Assembly (NCBI GenBank): GCA_024688365.1
Contig: JAILEG010000035.1
Span: 1-64,000, forward strand
Direction: 5' to 3'
DNA length: 64,000 nucleotides
Source of the DNA: Prevotella sp.
Lineage (GTDB): Bacteria > Bacteroidota > Bacteroidia > Bacteroidales > Bacteroidaceae
Shown piece after piece: positions 45,257 through 53,683 of the stretch; the stretch's first letter is position 1, and each line of letters starts with the position of its first letter. The position numbers were made by a program, and so were the translations under genes. The notes beneath the pieces are model-generated. The model was not told the DNA's origin. It was given only the letters and a program-made list of their open reading frames with translations, and ran no database searches.

Positions 45257-45309
45257 ACATAACAAAAGGAGAGGGGAACGATACTGGTTTCCCTCTTCTT
45301 TTGTTATGT
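45257..45309. terminator. long-stem bidirectional terminator
   Basis: ACATAACAAAAG-GAGAGGGAAA-type arms (45257-45278 with 45287-45309) pair over about 20 bases with minor mismatches, between convergent genes. Confidence 0.75.
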
Positions 45310-45312
45310 CCC

Positions 45313-46848
45313 TTATTTCCCGATGAGTTTTTCCACCAATATGAAAGGCTCACTTTCCTTTTCCATTGCCTTCTGCACATCCACGGCATCGAATGGTATT
45401 TTGCCTTTGCAAAGTTCCGGGACATTGAATGATTTGAGCAGATTGTCATACATCTCGGGATCACGCTGTGGCAGAACAAAAGGCTTATGAGCCTTGCCTT
45501 GCCGGTCAATATAGCTGAAGTAAGGCTTTCCATAGAGACCGTCATCGCGTTTTGAGGCGAAGCAGAGCCAACGGGAATTGGCCGACCAGCTGTGATATGT
45601 GTCGCTCTTGTCAGAGTTTATGATGCCGAGGTTGTCAATCTGTCCCGTATGGAGGTCCATCATCTGGAGGTCAGCCTCTCTGTGCCAGATAGGAAATGTA
45701 CCATAATCAGCAACCGTATAGACGATGTAGTGTCCGTCAGGGCTTATCTTCGGGTGGCAGACACTGTGTTTCACCGGTGTCATCTCGCTGTCATACACTC
45801 CTTTCTCATGTAAGCGGGCTTGCCTTGTGGCTATGTCGCCATTCAATATCGTGTCTGCCTTCATGCCCAGCAGACCTGTATGCTCATCAAAAGGAATACG
45901 GACAAGGTTGTATTGCAGGTCTCGGATGTCCTTGGGCAGGTTTACCGTGTGTGCCGAGCAATAATAAATAAATTTCCCATCGGGCGAGAATGTAGGGAAC
46001 GTCTCCAGTGCTGCCGTGTCGGCAAGCAGCTTGGAGTGCAGAATCCGGTGGGTCTTCAGGTCGGCAACGTAGACATCGGATGCGGCATCATAAACCTCCA
46101 TCCGCTTGCTTCCCTTGGCATGGAAGGCAGGAATGATTACGTTTGTGGAGAAGGTGATATATCGTCCGTTCGGCGAGAAAGCGTAATAGACGCTTGATGA
46201 GACCATGCTGTCAGTGGCATTGCCAGCCCGTATGTTCAGCTTGCGCAGGTGTCCGTCCTGGTTGAGGATGGCTCCGCCGCCTTTTCCCCGCACGTAGAGC
46301 ATGCTCAGGTTGGGATTCTGGTTTCCCGTGATGTGGCAGTTCATGCATCGGTTCTCCTGCAGCTGATGGTTGGCAAGGTCGTCAGTATCGAAGTTCTCCA
46401 TACATCGCTGTTGCAGGACAATATGGTTCCAAACCTCATAGTCGGGTTCAATGAGCCGATAGGTGAGATATGGGTCGATGGAGTCCTTGGCGATGGTCCA
46501 TCGGAAGGGCTTGTATGCAGTCCACTTGCCGTCTTTCTGTGTGCATACCCTCACGCTGACGGTCTGCCCGGTGTGGCTGGCAAGCAGTCTGTGCCACTCT
46601 GTCTCATCAAAGATAGCCTTGTTGTCAGTGCGTGCGCTCAAAGTCTCACCAGCCACTTCCACAGTCATGGCCTCCACATTGCCCCGCAGGAGGAAGTTGA
46701 GCGGGGCGATGTTTACGGGGATGGTTACGTCCGTGTAGTCAGGATAGATGGCTGGTATCCGGTCAGTTTCTCTGGCGTTCTCAGCCGATGGCGCGCAGCT
46801 GGCTGCCGTCAGTATCGGTAAGAGAAGGGCAAATAATATCTTTTTCAT
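45313..46848 (-). CDS. CxxCH-containing TolB-like beta-propeller lipoprotein, copy B
   Basis: A 511-residue lipoprotein (lipobox LTAASC, Cys 18), homologous to the 37763-39232 protein throughout: IYPDYTDVTIPVNIAPLNF, LTYRLIEPDYEVW, then CMNCH (Cys 168, Cys 171, His 172), then propeller blades (YYAFSPNGRYITFSTN, FPTFSPDGKFIYYCS, HPKISPDGHYIVYT, YHSWSANSRWLCFASKR). The conserved CxxCH in otherwise diverged copies argues that heme or metal binding matters. It starts 12 bases after the copy B membrane-protein gene. Confidence 0.72.
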   Translation of the reverse strand: MKKILFALLLPILTAASCAPSAENARETDRIPAIYPDYTDVTIPVNIAPLNFLLRGNVEAMTVEVAGETLSARTDNKAIFDETEWHRLLASHTGQTVSVRVCTQKDGKWTAYKPFRWTIAKDSIDPYLTYRLIEPDYEVWNHIVLQQRCMENFDTDDLANHQLQENRCMNCHITGNQNPNLSMLYVRGKGGGAILNQDGHLRKLNIRAGNATDSMVSSSVYYAFSPNGRYITFSTNVIIPAFHAKGSKRMEVYDAASDVYVADLKTHRILHSKLLADTAALETFPTFSPDGKFIYYCSAHTVNLPKDIRDLQYNLVRIPFDEHTGLLGMKADTILNGDIATRQARLHEKGVYDSEMTPVKHSVCHPKISPDGHYIVYTVADYGTFPIWHREADLQMMDLHTGQIDNLGIINSDKSDTYHSWSANSRWLCFASKRDDGLYGKPYFSYIDRQGKAHKPFVLPQRDPEMYDNLLKSFNVPELCKGKIPFDAVDVQKAMEKESEPFILVEKLIGK

Positions 46849-46860
46849 GTTGCGAATGGC

Positions 46861-48468
46861 TTATTTGTGTGTATCAAAGTAGTACCAGTAAGTGTCCTTG
46901 AAGGCTTGGCTGCCCCGTTGCTGGTTGTATTGGTTGAATCGTTCCAGCAGGTCAGGGCGCGTGATGTATCGTTTCCACTGGTTTTCTGATGCCTTTTTCC
47001 CGGCGAGATACACCATTATTGCTTCCTGATAGAGCTTCTCCTGCCTTGGATTGCCCTGTGAGAGGCAGAAGCGGTCATAGTCTTTCCAGAAGTTGTCCAT
47101 ATCCTTCAGCAGCAGGTCACTGCAGAGCAGGTAGTGCAGGGCGGCTTCGTTTCCAGGATTTGAGTTGAGTAGCTCGGTGATGATGGTGCGGGCATTGTCG
47201 GTGGTGCGGATGCTGTTCTGCCGGTTGATGAACTGCCGCTTGTAGTCCAGCTCCCGTCTCACGGCCGGTGTCTCCTTTCCGGGCAGATGATGGGTAGCCC
47301 AGGAATGATAGCACATGGTCTTGCAGAGGATGCGCAGATACTTCATGGCAGCCTGCCGGTCACCGCTGATGAGGTTGGATTCCGCCAGCCGTTTCATCAT
47401 TCTCACATTACGGTTGTTGGGTGAGAATACGTTTGCCATCATGGCGGCCCGCTCGGTAAAGGTCATGTCGCCGAGCAGATAGTAAAGTTCATGGATGCTG
47501 TTGATGGTGAGCAGGGGTGTGTCAGGTCCGATACGGGTGAAGACGCCGAGATCAGTGGGTTGTATCTTCAGGAGGTTGTCGGCAAGCTGGTGCTGCCGTG
47601 CCGATGCCAGGTTGTAGAAGAAGGTGAGCTGCGGTGTGCGCTCCTCCTGTGGCGTCTGTAGCACGAGATTGATAACCTTGTTGTCATGTCCGAAGTAATA
47701 CTCATTGTCGGCAGCCATGATTCGCTCTACGGCGAAGTCTGGCAGACCGATTTTTCCCAGGCCTGGATAGGCATAAAGGTCCCGGTAGTTGAGCTGGTAG
47801 TAAGGCTTGCCAAGGCTGATGAGAGCAAGCGAGAGGGCTGCCGCTGCCAGTGTGGCGGTAAGGTGGATCCTCCTGTGGCTGTAATAGGCCTGGATGAGAA
47901 CCATTACAGAGAAGACAGCTGCTCCGTACCCGAAGAGCCAGAAGCCTGAGAGTGTGCAGAGGAAGAGCGCAATAAGGCGGAAGGCTGCCGTGAGAAGGGG
48001 AGAGATGCGCCTGTAGAGGTGCTCTGCCTGGCTGTAGATAAGGTAAAGCCCTGCTCCCCCGATACCTGCCAGGATTGATGACAGGCGGAAACTAGCACGG
48101 AAGCAGAATGTTGCCTCCACGGTCATGAGGATAACTGCAAGCAGAAAAGCCATCCGTTGTCCCATTCCTGCTCTCTGCAGGGCTCGTCGGAGGGTATCGC
48201 CAAGCATCAGGAGTGTCACTGTCAGAATGATGGCTCCTGCGTAGAGAAAATAGTAGAATTGCGTGAGAAAGTCACCCGCAAGGCAGGCCAGCCATGCCGG
48301 ATGGCTGAAGTAGGACAGCAGATAGTCCTGTGTGAGAAGAAACAGCTGGTTCTGTTCCTGGTAGAAGAAGTGGTAGGCATAGCCGAACTGGAAGAAGGCC
48401 CAGCACAGCAGCCCCCACAGGAGGATGATGGCGGGTTGCGCCAGGCGGGTCAGAATGTTCCTTTTCAT
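46861..48468 (-). CDS. polytopic DUF6057-like membrane protein, copy B
   Basis: A 535-residue protein from ATG 48468; a -7 box at 48503-48496 rules out the longer reading. It has about eight membrane helices in residues 1-240 and a soluble helical C-terminal half. It matches copy A at YHFFYQEQNQLFLLTQDYLL, FFYNLASARQHQLADNLL and RMMKRLAESNLISGDRQAAMKYLRIL. Followed directly by the CxxCH lipoprotein gene, as in copy A. Function unknown; the fixed pairing suggests an envelope complex. Confidence 0.65.
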   Translation of the reverse strand: MKRNILTRLAQPAIILLWGLLCWAFFQFGYAYHFFYQEQNQLFLLTQDYLLSYFSHPAWLACLAGDFLTQFYYFLYAGAIILTVTLLMLGDTLRRALQRAGMGQRMAFLLAVILMTVEATFCFRASFRLSSILAGIGGAGLYLIYSQAEHLYRRISPLLTAAFRLIALFLCTLSGFWLFGYGAAVFSVMVLIQAYYSHRRIHLTATLAAAALSLALISLGKPYYQLNYRDLYAYPGLGKIGLPDFAVERIMAADNEYYFGHDNKVINLVLQTPQEERTPQLTFFYNLASARQHQLADNLLKIQPTDLGVFTRIGPDTPLLTINSIHELYYLLGDMTFTERAAMMANVFSPNNRNVRMMKRLAESNLISGDRQAAMKYLRILCKTMCYHSWATHHLPGKETPAVRRELDYKRQFINRQNSIRTTDNARTIITELLNSNPGNEAALHYLLCSDLLLKDMDNFWKDYDRFCLSQGNPRQEKLYQEAIMVYLAGKKASENQWKRYITRPDLLERFNQYNQQRGSQAFKDTYWYYFDTHK

Positions 48469-48495
48469 AGGTTTTCCGTCAGTTGTTTGGTCGGA

Positions 48496-48503
48496 CAAAG
48501 GTA
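48496..48503 (-). promoter_or_regulatory. -7 box of the copy B pair
   Basis: TACCTTTG on the minus strand about 28 bases before the start codon at 48468. Confidence 0.5.
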
Positions 48504-48548
48504 CGCTTTTCTGACGGAAGTCCCAAGGAAAACGTTGCTTTTAAGGCT

Positions 48549-49571
48549 TCATAATGGCTTGGTCGCCGTACACTCCATTTCGATCAGCCATTCCGGGCGG
48601 CACACTTTCCCTAAGACCAGGATGCGTGGCAGGGTGGGAAATCGTTGCGCCATGTAGCGGTTGATGACAGGATAGTCCGATGGGTCACGCAGGTAGATGA
48701 TGAAGTAGTCCACATCGTGCAACGTCATCCCCCCGTCATGCAGCAGGGCTTCGATGTTGTCGAGCAGGCGGACGGTCTGCCTCTCCACGTCACCGAGGTA
48801 GAGTACGTGCCCATGCCGGTCGATGCTTGCTGTTCCGGAGATGAAAGCCACCTGCTTTCCTGGCAGTGTGAGGCATGTGCCCCGCTCGAAGGCAACACCA
48901 TATTCATGGGTAGGGTTGAGGTGGTCGAGTGCCTGGAGGTATTTCTTGTCAGTCTCCTCAATGCCGGGATAGGTGAGGAAGTCCATGGCCACGGCTGCCG
49001 ACCGTGTCTGCGAATAGCCTCCGATGCCTGTCGAGGCTATGAAATGGGTGTCGACGGTAAGCCCGTACTTGCGGAAGATGTCGTTGCGTGCCTTGACCAC
49101 TCCGGCATAGTTGACATCTATGTCGGCCACGTATATCCATGTGCGTACTAGATGGGTTTGCATGTCCACCTGCCTGTCCTGCATGCTGTGCAGGTACTTC
49201 TCAAAGAGCATGATTGTCTGGACGTATGAGCTGGCAGCCCTTGTCTCCTCTTCTGTCAGGCGGATGCTTTGGAAGATGAAGTCATCGCTGCGTGTGGTGG
49301 TCTTGGCAAGCAGGCTTATTTTGCTGCCGTCAAGTGGCGGCTGCTCCACGATGGTGGTGGCGGCATGTGCGAGGCAGTCCTGGTAGAGTTCGCTCTCAAT
49401 GAGCTGTTGGTACTGGTTCTGGGCATCGCTGAGGAAGACCTTGGCATATTCCAGCGTGCGTCCCTCCTGCTTTTCACGTGTCAGGTGTTGTGCCAGGGAT
49501 TCTCTCAGTTCTTCCAGTCGGCAGGCAAAGCCAGCCCGGCTCCGTGGAGCCAGTATCTCATAGTGATCCAT
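48549..49571 (-). CDS. Rid-family (YjgF-like) protein with chorismatase-like layout
   Basis: A 340-residue protein with two Rid-type folds. The middle (HLVRTWIYVADIDVNYAGVVKARNDIFRKYGL ... HFIASTGIGG) resembles the chorismatase (FkbO/Hyg5) family; the C-terminal part (VAFISGTASIDRHGHVLYLGDVERQTVRLLDNIEALLHDGGMTLHDVDYFIIYLRDPSDYPVINRYM ... VLGKVCRPEWLIEMECTA) is a typical Rid domain. A TACCTTTG box (49598-49591, minus strand) precedes it. The reaction is unknown; chorismate hydrolysis is one possibility. Confidence 0.6.
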   Translation of the reverse strand: MDHYEILAPRSRAGFACRLEELRESLAQHLTREKQEGRTLEYAKVFLSDAQNQYQQLIESELYQDCLAHAATTIVEQPPLDGSKISLLAKTTTRSDDFIFQSIRLTEEETRAASSYVQTIMLFEKYLHSMQDRQVDMQTHLVRTWIYVADIDVNYAGVVKARNDIFRKYGLTVDTHFIASTGIGGYSQTRSAAVAMDFLTYPGIEETDKKYLQALDHLNPTHEYGVAFERGTCLTLPGKQVAFISGTASIDRHGHVLYLGDVERQTVRLLDNIEALLHDGGMTLHDVDYFIIYLRDPSDYPVINRYMAQRFPTLPRILVLGKVCRPEWLIEMECTATKPL

Positions 49572-49727
49572 CTTTATTGTGATTTATTCGCAAAGGTAAG
49601 ACTTTTTTCGTGGAATCAGGCTCGTCAGTCAGCTGAAAAAGAGCATGGCTACCTATGTTTCGGATATGCCCAGCCGGTCTCCATTATTTTTGTCGGTGGC
49701 TGTCCGTTTGGAGGATAACCCATAACA

Positions 49728-49777
49728 AAGCCCCCCCGTCCACTCTTTTTTTCGCAGAGTGCTGACGGGCGGGGGCT
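49728..49777. terminator. terminator downstream of the BI-1 gene
   Basis: AGCCCCCCCGTC and GACGGGCGGGGGCT form the outer stem with one bulged base; CACTCT/AGAGTG form an inner stem. Confidence 0.7.
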
Positions 49778-49823
49778 GTTCCGATGTGTGTGTTAAGCGT
49801 GTCAGTTGTTGCTGTGTCTCTCC

Positions 49824-50552
49824 TTAATCCCTGCTGCTTCCGAAGAAACGGAGGAGATAGAGGAAGAGGTTGATGAAGTCAAGATAGAGACTGAGAGAGC
49901 CGAGCAGGGCTATCTTCTGTGCTGACTCGCCCGTGTCAGGAGCCATGAGCAGGTTGCGCTTGATGGTCTGTGCGTCCCATGCCGTGAGCCCTGTGAAGAG
50001 CAGCACGCCGATACCGCTGATGATGAGGTCCATCATCGTGCTGTGCAGGAAGATGTTGACCACCCCAGCGATGATCAGACCTATGAGAGCCATCATCATG
50101 ATGCCGCCAGCCTTGGTCATGTCCTTCTTCGTTGTCGTGCCGATAAGGGCCATAGCCCCGAAGGTCCCGGCAGTGATGAAGAACGTCTTGGCGATGGAGG
50201 CTGTGGTGAAGGCGGCGAAAATCCAGCCTAACGTCAGTCCGTTGAGGGCTGAGAAGATGATGAACCATGTCGTGGCTGCCACAAGCGACAGGCGGTTGAT
50301 GCGGGCAGAGAGATAGAAAACGATGCCCAGCTCAGCCAGTCCGGCTATGAGCAGCGGCCCACGGCTCATGTAGAGCATCTGTATCAGGGCAGGGGAGTTG
50401 CCGGCACCGTAAGCCACAATGCCCGTGATGGCGAGGGCCATCGCCATCCAGGTGTACACCTTGCGCATCAGCACGGGGAAAGCCCGTGACATTTCCAGTT
50501 CACGATCGTGGCTGCCTGCCACGTTTGAGAAGTTGTCGAAGTTCATATTCAT
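49824..50552 (-). CDS. Bax inhibitor-1/YccA family membrane protein
   Basis: A 242-residue inner-membrane protein with seven hydrophobic helices. Family landmarks are LMRKVYTWMAMALAITGIVAYG near the N terminus, ALNGLTLGWIFAAF in the middle and the C-terminal LFTGLTAWDAQTIKR and ALLGSLSLYLDFINLFLYLLRFFG with its conserved Asp. Relatives are thought to be pH-sensitive calcium leak channels. It has a perfect promoter and stands alone. Confidence 0.92.
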   Translation of the reverse strand: MNMNFDNFSNVAGSHDRELEMSRAFPVLMRKVYTWMAMALAITGIVAYGAGNSPALIQMLYMSRGPLLIAGLAELGIVFYLSARINRLSLVAATTWFIIFSALNGLTLGWIFAAFTTASIAKTFFITAGTFGAMALIGTTTKKDMTKAGGIMMMALIGLIIAGVVNIFLHSTMMDLIISGIGVLLFTGLTAWDAQTIKRNLLMAPDTGESAQKIALLGSLSLYLDFINLFLYLLRFFGSSRD

Positions 50553-50668
50553 TTCCTTTTCTTTTAGTTTCCTTTCTGTGTGTCATGCCTGCCAGGGGGA
50601 TGGCTTGTCACGTGCCGCCCACCTTTCCGGCATACTGTCTGAATGGCAAATGCTGTGCCATTTGCCTG

Positions 50669-50700
50669 CAAATATACCCGAAAGGCAGGACATAAACAAA
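50669..50700 (-). promoter_or_regulatory. promoter of the BI-1/YccA gene
   Basis: TTTG (50700-50697), 20 bases, TATATTTG (50676-50669) on the minus strand; the leader is about 110 bases. Confidence 0.7.
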
Positions 50701-50748
50701 TAAGTGCCACGTTTTTTGCATCTTTTAGGGAAGAAAACGTGACACTTA
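50701..50748 (-). terminator. terminator of the lipoprotein gene
   Basis: TAAGTGCCACGTTTT (50701-50715) pairs with AAAACGTGACACTTA (50734-50748), 14 of 15 positions, just after the stop of the lipoprotein gene ending at 50771. Confidence 0.6.
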
Positions 50749-50770
50749 AATATGCTGTCAGAAAGTGGGA

Positions 50771-51184
50771 CTAATGTTTTCGATGCAAGTAGTAGATGGC
50801 GGTGACTTCACCATACGATGCCATTTGAAGTTCTTTTTTGGTATATTTGGTCACTAAGAATTTTTCCGATTGTGTTGCTGTATAAAACTTTATAGTTAGT
50901 ATTTTCCCATCTATAGAGTAGGTGAACTCTGTTTCGACCGCCTCAGTGTCTGTGTTCTCAGCTACGACAATACCTTTTGAGGATGAATAGAACTCAACCA
51001 ATACAGGCTCTCTGTATATATCCACTCCCTTTTTTGTTCCTCGAGAGGAAGTGTACTCAGCTGTTCCTTCCCATACTGTTTGGGCGAAAGTGTCCTTTGT
51101 TACAGGGATTTCTTTGTCTTCATCATCCTTGCATCCGAACAGTAAAGCGCATAAGATAGTCAAAAATAAAAGTCTTAGTTTCAT
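50771..51184 (-). CDS. small lipoprotein of unknown function
   Basis: A 137-residue lipoprotein. The signal ends LLFGC (Cys 18) followed by KDDEDKE, an acidic stretch of the type that sends Bacteroidota lipoproteins to the cell surface. The mature part (TVWEGTAEYTSSRGTKKGVDIYREPVLVEFYSSSKG ... FTYSIDGKILTIKF) is beta-rich and lipocalin-like in pattern. I do not recognise a family beyond that. Confidence 0.65.
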   Translation of the reverse strand: MKLRLLFLTILCALLFGCKDDEDKEIPVTKDTFAQTVWEGTAEYTSSRGTKKGVDIYREPVLVEFYSSSKGIVVAENTDTEAVETEFTYSIDGKILTIKFYTATQSEKFLVTKYTKKELQMASYGEVTAIYYLHRKH

Positions 51185-51318
51185 AAAATATATATTTTAA
51201 AGTCCGAAAATTCTATATGAGTTGCTAAGTGTATACATGTTGGGCTTGCTTTCTGTGCATTTATCTTCAACGCTATCTTGCATTTTTCAATGGGACAAGT
51301 TCTTGCCCCTTGGTTTTA

Positions 51319-51441
51319 TCAAGTAAGTTCCTCTTGGCTTTCCTTGGATGTCTGTTGCACGTTGTAGGCATCCATTAGGTCGTTTGTACAGGCGGTAAAT
51401 GTAGCGCAGGCAATCACCGTGAAAAGAATAGTTTTGTTCAT
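51319..51441 (-). CDS. very short lipoprotein (40 residues)
   Basis: ATG at 51441, stop at 51319-51321: a complete lipoprotein signal (MNKTILFTVIACATFTAC, Cys 18) and a 22-residue hydrophilic tail ending KESQEELT. It may be a genuine tiny lipoprotein or the 5' remnant of a longer gene that lost its remainder. It lies 134 bases upstream of the 137-residue lipoprotein gene on the same strand. Confidence 0.5.
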   Translation of the reverse strand: MNKTILFTVIACATFTACTNDLMDAYNVQQTSKESQEELT

Positions 51442-52037
51442 AATTAGATGTGTTTAGTTATATTCTATTTCAGGCCTTATTGCAATGAAACTTCGTACAG
51501 GTTTCTTGTTTAGGTCAAAACTGTGGCAAAAATACAGAAAATGAGAAAACGACAAAATGTTTTGGCAAAATTTTCTTTTGGAATTTCAATGGCTTTTGTT
51601 TCGTTTTATCGTGTTGTGGAGGAGAGTGTGTTGCTTGATTATGGGGCGAGAATAATCCTTTTGGGGAATGTGTCCGCAGTGGCTGCTACCCTCTTGTGAT
51701 GCAATGTCATGCTTTCCCCGTCCCTGCCTGTGGCTTATCGGGCAAGTACTTCGGCTGAAGTAGTCGGGTACTTCGGCTGCAATACTTCAGTACTTCTCGT
51801 GAAGTATTTTGCAAGAGCAGCCTTGTTATATCAGCGTTGGCTGTCTGCACCTTGATTATATATGTGCTGTGGGACAGGTGGAGGGGGCAGGTGAGGGGGG
51901 TGGTAAGCTGGTCGGCAGAGAGGCAAGGGGGTGGAGGAGGGCAAGGAAAGGACTTTTTGTTTATGCAACTTGGATGTCATGTTTATTGCATAAAAGATAA
52001 AAAATATTTCTTTTTATAATATTTGGTGGTCAGTTTC
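51442..52037. other. gene-free stretch upstream of argR
   Basis: No supported gene. It holds the second TACTTC-type palindromic repeat (51744-51810) and a purine-rich, G-heavy tract (about 51870-51950) on the plus strand. Confidence 0.6.
51744..51810. repeat. TACTTC/GAAGTA palindromic repeat, copy 2
   Basis: Its complement reads TACTTCACGAGAAGTACTG, then AAGTATTGCAGCCGAAGTAC, matching copy 1 at 34858-34920 in order and spacing; it ends in another GAAGTACTT palindrome. Confidence 0.7.
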
Positions 52038-52068
52038 TTGCTTGTTTGGATATTATTGTATAAATTTG
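52038..52068 (+). promoter_or_regulatory. argR operon promoter
   Basis: TTG (52038-52040), 20 bases, TAAATTTG (52061-52068). The argR start is about 20 bases beyond the predicted transcription start. A short leader suggests control by ArgR at or near this site, but no clear ARG box was identified. Confidence 0.7.
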
Positions 52069-52095
52069 CACCTGTAAACGGATAAATATTCATCT

Positions 52096-52572
52096 ATGAA
52101 GGTAAAGAACAGCAGACTGGAAACACTGAAGATGCTTATCTCAAGTATGGAACTCAGCTCACAGGAGGAGGTACTCCAGGCCCTGAAGCAGGAAGGATTC
52201 CAGCTGACGCAGGCAACGCTCAGCCGTGACCTCAAGCAGCTGAAGGTGGCTAAGGCGGCCTCAATGAACGGGAAATACGTTTATGTGCTGCCCAATGAGA
52301 CCATGTACAAGCGAGTGACGACTCCCCGTAAGGCCACGGAGATGCTTCAGCGGAGCGGTTACATATCGGTCAATATATCGGGGCAGCTGGCTGTGGTGAA
52401 GACCCGCCCAGGCTATGCCAGTGCCATAGCCTATGATATAGACAACAGCGAGGCCGACTGTGTGTTGGGCACGATAGCCGGTGATGACACCATCTTCATC
52501 GCCACCCGTGAGGGAACGACCCGTGGGCAGATCCTGGAGGCACTTGCCTATGTCATCCCTGAGATAGGATGA
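52096..52572 (+). CDS. argR: arginine repressor
   Basis: A 158-residue protein. N-terminal winged helix: LISSMELSSQEEVLQALKQEGFQLTQATLSRDLKQLKVAK. C-terminal oligomerisation and arginine-binding domain: GYASAIAYDIDNSEADCVLGTIAGDDTIFIATREG, with the GTIAGDDT motif whose paired Asp contact arginine. It heads the arginine gene cluster and most likely controls its own operon. Confidence 0.94.
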   Translation: MKVKNSRLETLKMLISSMELSSQEEVLQALKQEGFQLTQATLSRDLKQLKVAKAASMNGKYVYVLPNETMYKRVTTPRKATEMLQRSGYISVNISGQLAVVKTRPGYASAIAYDIDNSEADCVLGTIAGDDTIFIATREGTTRGQILEALAYVIPEIG

Positions 52573-52633
52573 GAGAGAGGACTGGCGCGGCAGATGAGAA
52601 AGCGAACAGGATAAGACGTTATAGAGAAAGAGT

Positions 52634-53683
52634 ATGGATGAGATAAAGGTGATGGTTGCCGACCCATCACATGAGAAGTATGTCGACAAGATTTTACAGA
52701 CGATAGCAGAGGCCGCCAAGGTGCGGGGGACAGGTATTGCCAAGCGCACGCATGAGTATCTGGCAACGAAGATGAAGGAGGCGAAGGCGGTGATAGCTCT
52801 GGAGGGCGACAAGTTTGCGGGCTTCAGCTACATCGAGACATGGGGGAACAAGCATTATGTGACGACATCAGGTCTGATCGTCCACCCAGACTACAGGGGA
52901 CTGGGTGTCTCCAAGCGTATCAAGAACATGACGTTCACCCTTGCGCGGGTGCGATGGCCGCATGCCAAGATTTTCTCGCTCACGTCAGGCTCTGCCGTCA
53001 TGAAGATGAACACGCAGCTGGGCTATCACCCGGTGACGTTCAGCGACCTTACTGATGATGAGGCTTTCTGGCGGGGCTGTGAGGGCTGCATCAACGTGGA
53101 TGTCCTTCACCGCACGAACCGCAAGTACTGTATCTGCACCGCCATGCTCTATGACCCTGACGAGCATCTTCCGGCAAGGTTGCCGGAGGAGGTGATGGAA
53201 AGGATAAGGCGGATTGAAGCCCACCCCCAGCCCCTCCCGAAGGAGGGGAGAGAAGATAATGGCAAGGGGCGACAGACAAAGGTGAAGGCGCAGTATCAGA
53301 CGGCTGATGGGGCTGTATATGGGAAGCTGAAAGAATTTGCTTGGCATAACCGTCAGAATCCCACGGAGGCGGAAGAGATATTATGGGACTTGCTGAAAGG
53401 ACAGCAGTTGGGTGTCAAGTTCAGAAGACAGCATATCATAGGACAGTTCATTGCGGACATTTCCTGTCCGGCATTGAAACTCATTGTAGAGGTGGATGGA
53501 GGCTATCACCAGTTGCCTGAGCAACAGGTTTCTGACAGAGACCGGACAGAATGGCTTCAGCAGCAAGGGTACACAGTGCTGAGGTTTGACAATGAGGAGG
53601 TTGTTGGTGATACCCCACAGGTGATAAGCCAAATAAGAAACAAAATAGAAGAACTTAAAAGAAATGGATATGACGAAAGATAA
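52634..53683 (+). CDS. GNAT acetyltransferase fused in frame to a DUF559 nuclease-like domain
   Basis: A 349-residue chimera. Residues 1-190 are a GNAT domain (GLIVHPDYRGLGVSKRIKNMTFTLAR as acetyl-CoA loop) closely like the GNAT that sits between argR and argG in other Bacteroidales, a candidate N-acylglutamate synthase. Residues 197-207 (HPQPLPKEGRE) are translated from a C/G-rich palindromic repeat. Residues about 229-340 are DUF559, a Vsr/restriction-endonuclease-like domain: NPTEAEEILWDLLKGQQLGVKFRRQHIIGQFIADISCPALKLIVEVDGG, with Glu-x-Asp-Gly-Gly as active-site candidate. Its end overlaps the argG start by 20 bases. The GNAT part is complete and may still function. Confidence 0.85.
   Translation: MDEIKVMVADPSHEKYVDKILQTIAEAAKVRGTGIAKRTHEYLATKMKEAKAVIALEGDKFAGFSYIETWGNKHYVTTSGLIVHPDYRGLGVSKRIKNMTFTLARVRWPHAKIFSLTSGSAVMKMNTQLGYHPVTFSDLTDDEAFWRGCEGCINVDVLHRTNRKYCICTAMLYDPDEHLPARLPEEVMERIRRIEAHPQPLPKEGREDNGKGRQTKVKAQYQTADGAVYGKLKEFAWHNRQNPTEAEEILWDLLKGQQLGVKFRRQHIIGQFIADISCPALKLIVEVDGGYHQLPEQQVSDRDRTEWLQQQGYTVLRFDNEEVVGDTPQVISQIRNKIEELKRNGYDER
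53219..53252 (-). repeat. C/G-rich palindromic repeat inside the GNAT-DUF559 gene
   Basis: GCCCACCCCCAGCCCCTCCC then GAAGGAGGGGAGAG: half of the longer element at 53739-53804, in the opposite orientation. It forms the junction between GNAT and DUF559 coding parts. Confidence 0.85.

Noticed and set aside
51809..52019. Short Gly/Arg-rich frames before argR
   Set aside because: Produced by a purine-rich tract; no start signal, and they run into the argR promoter.
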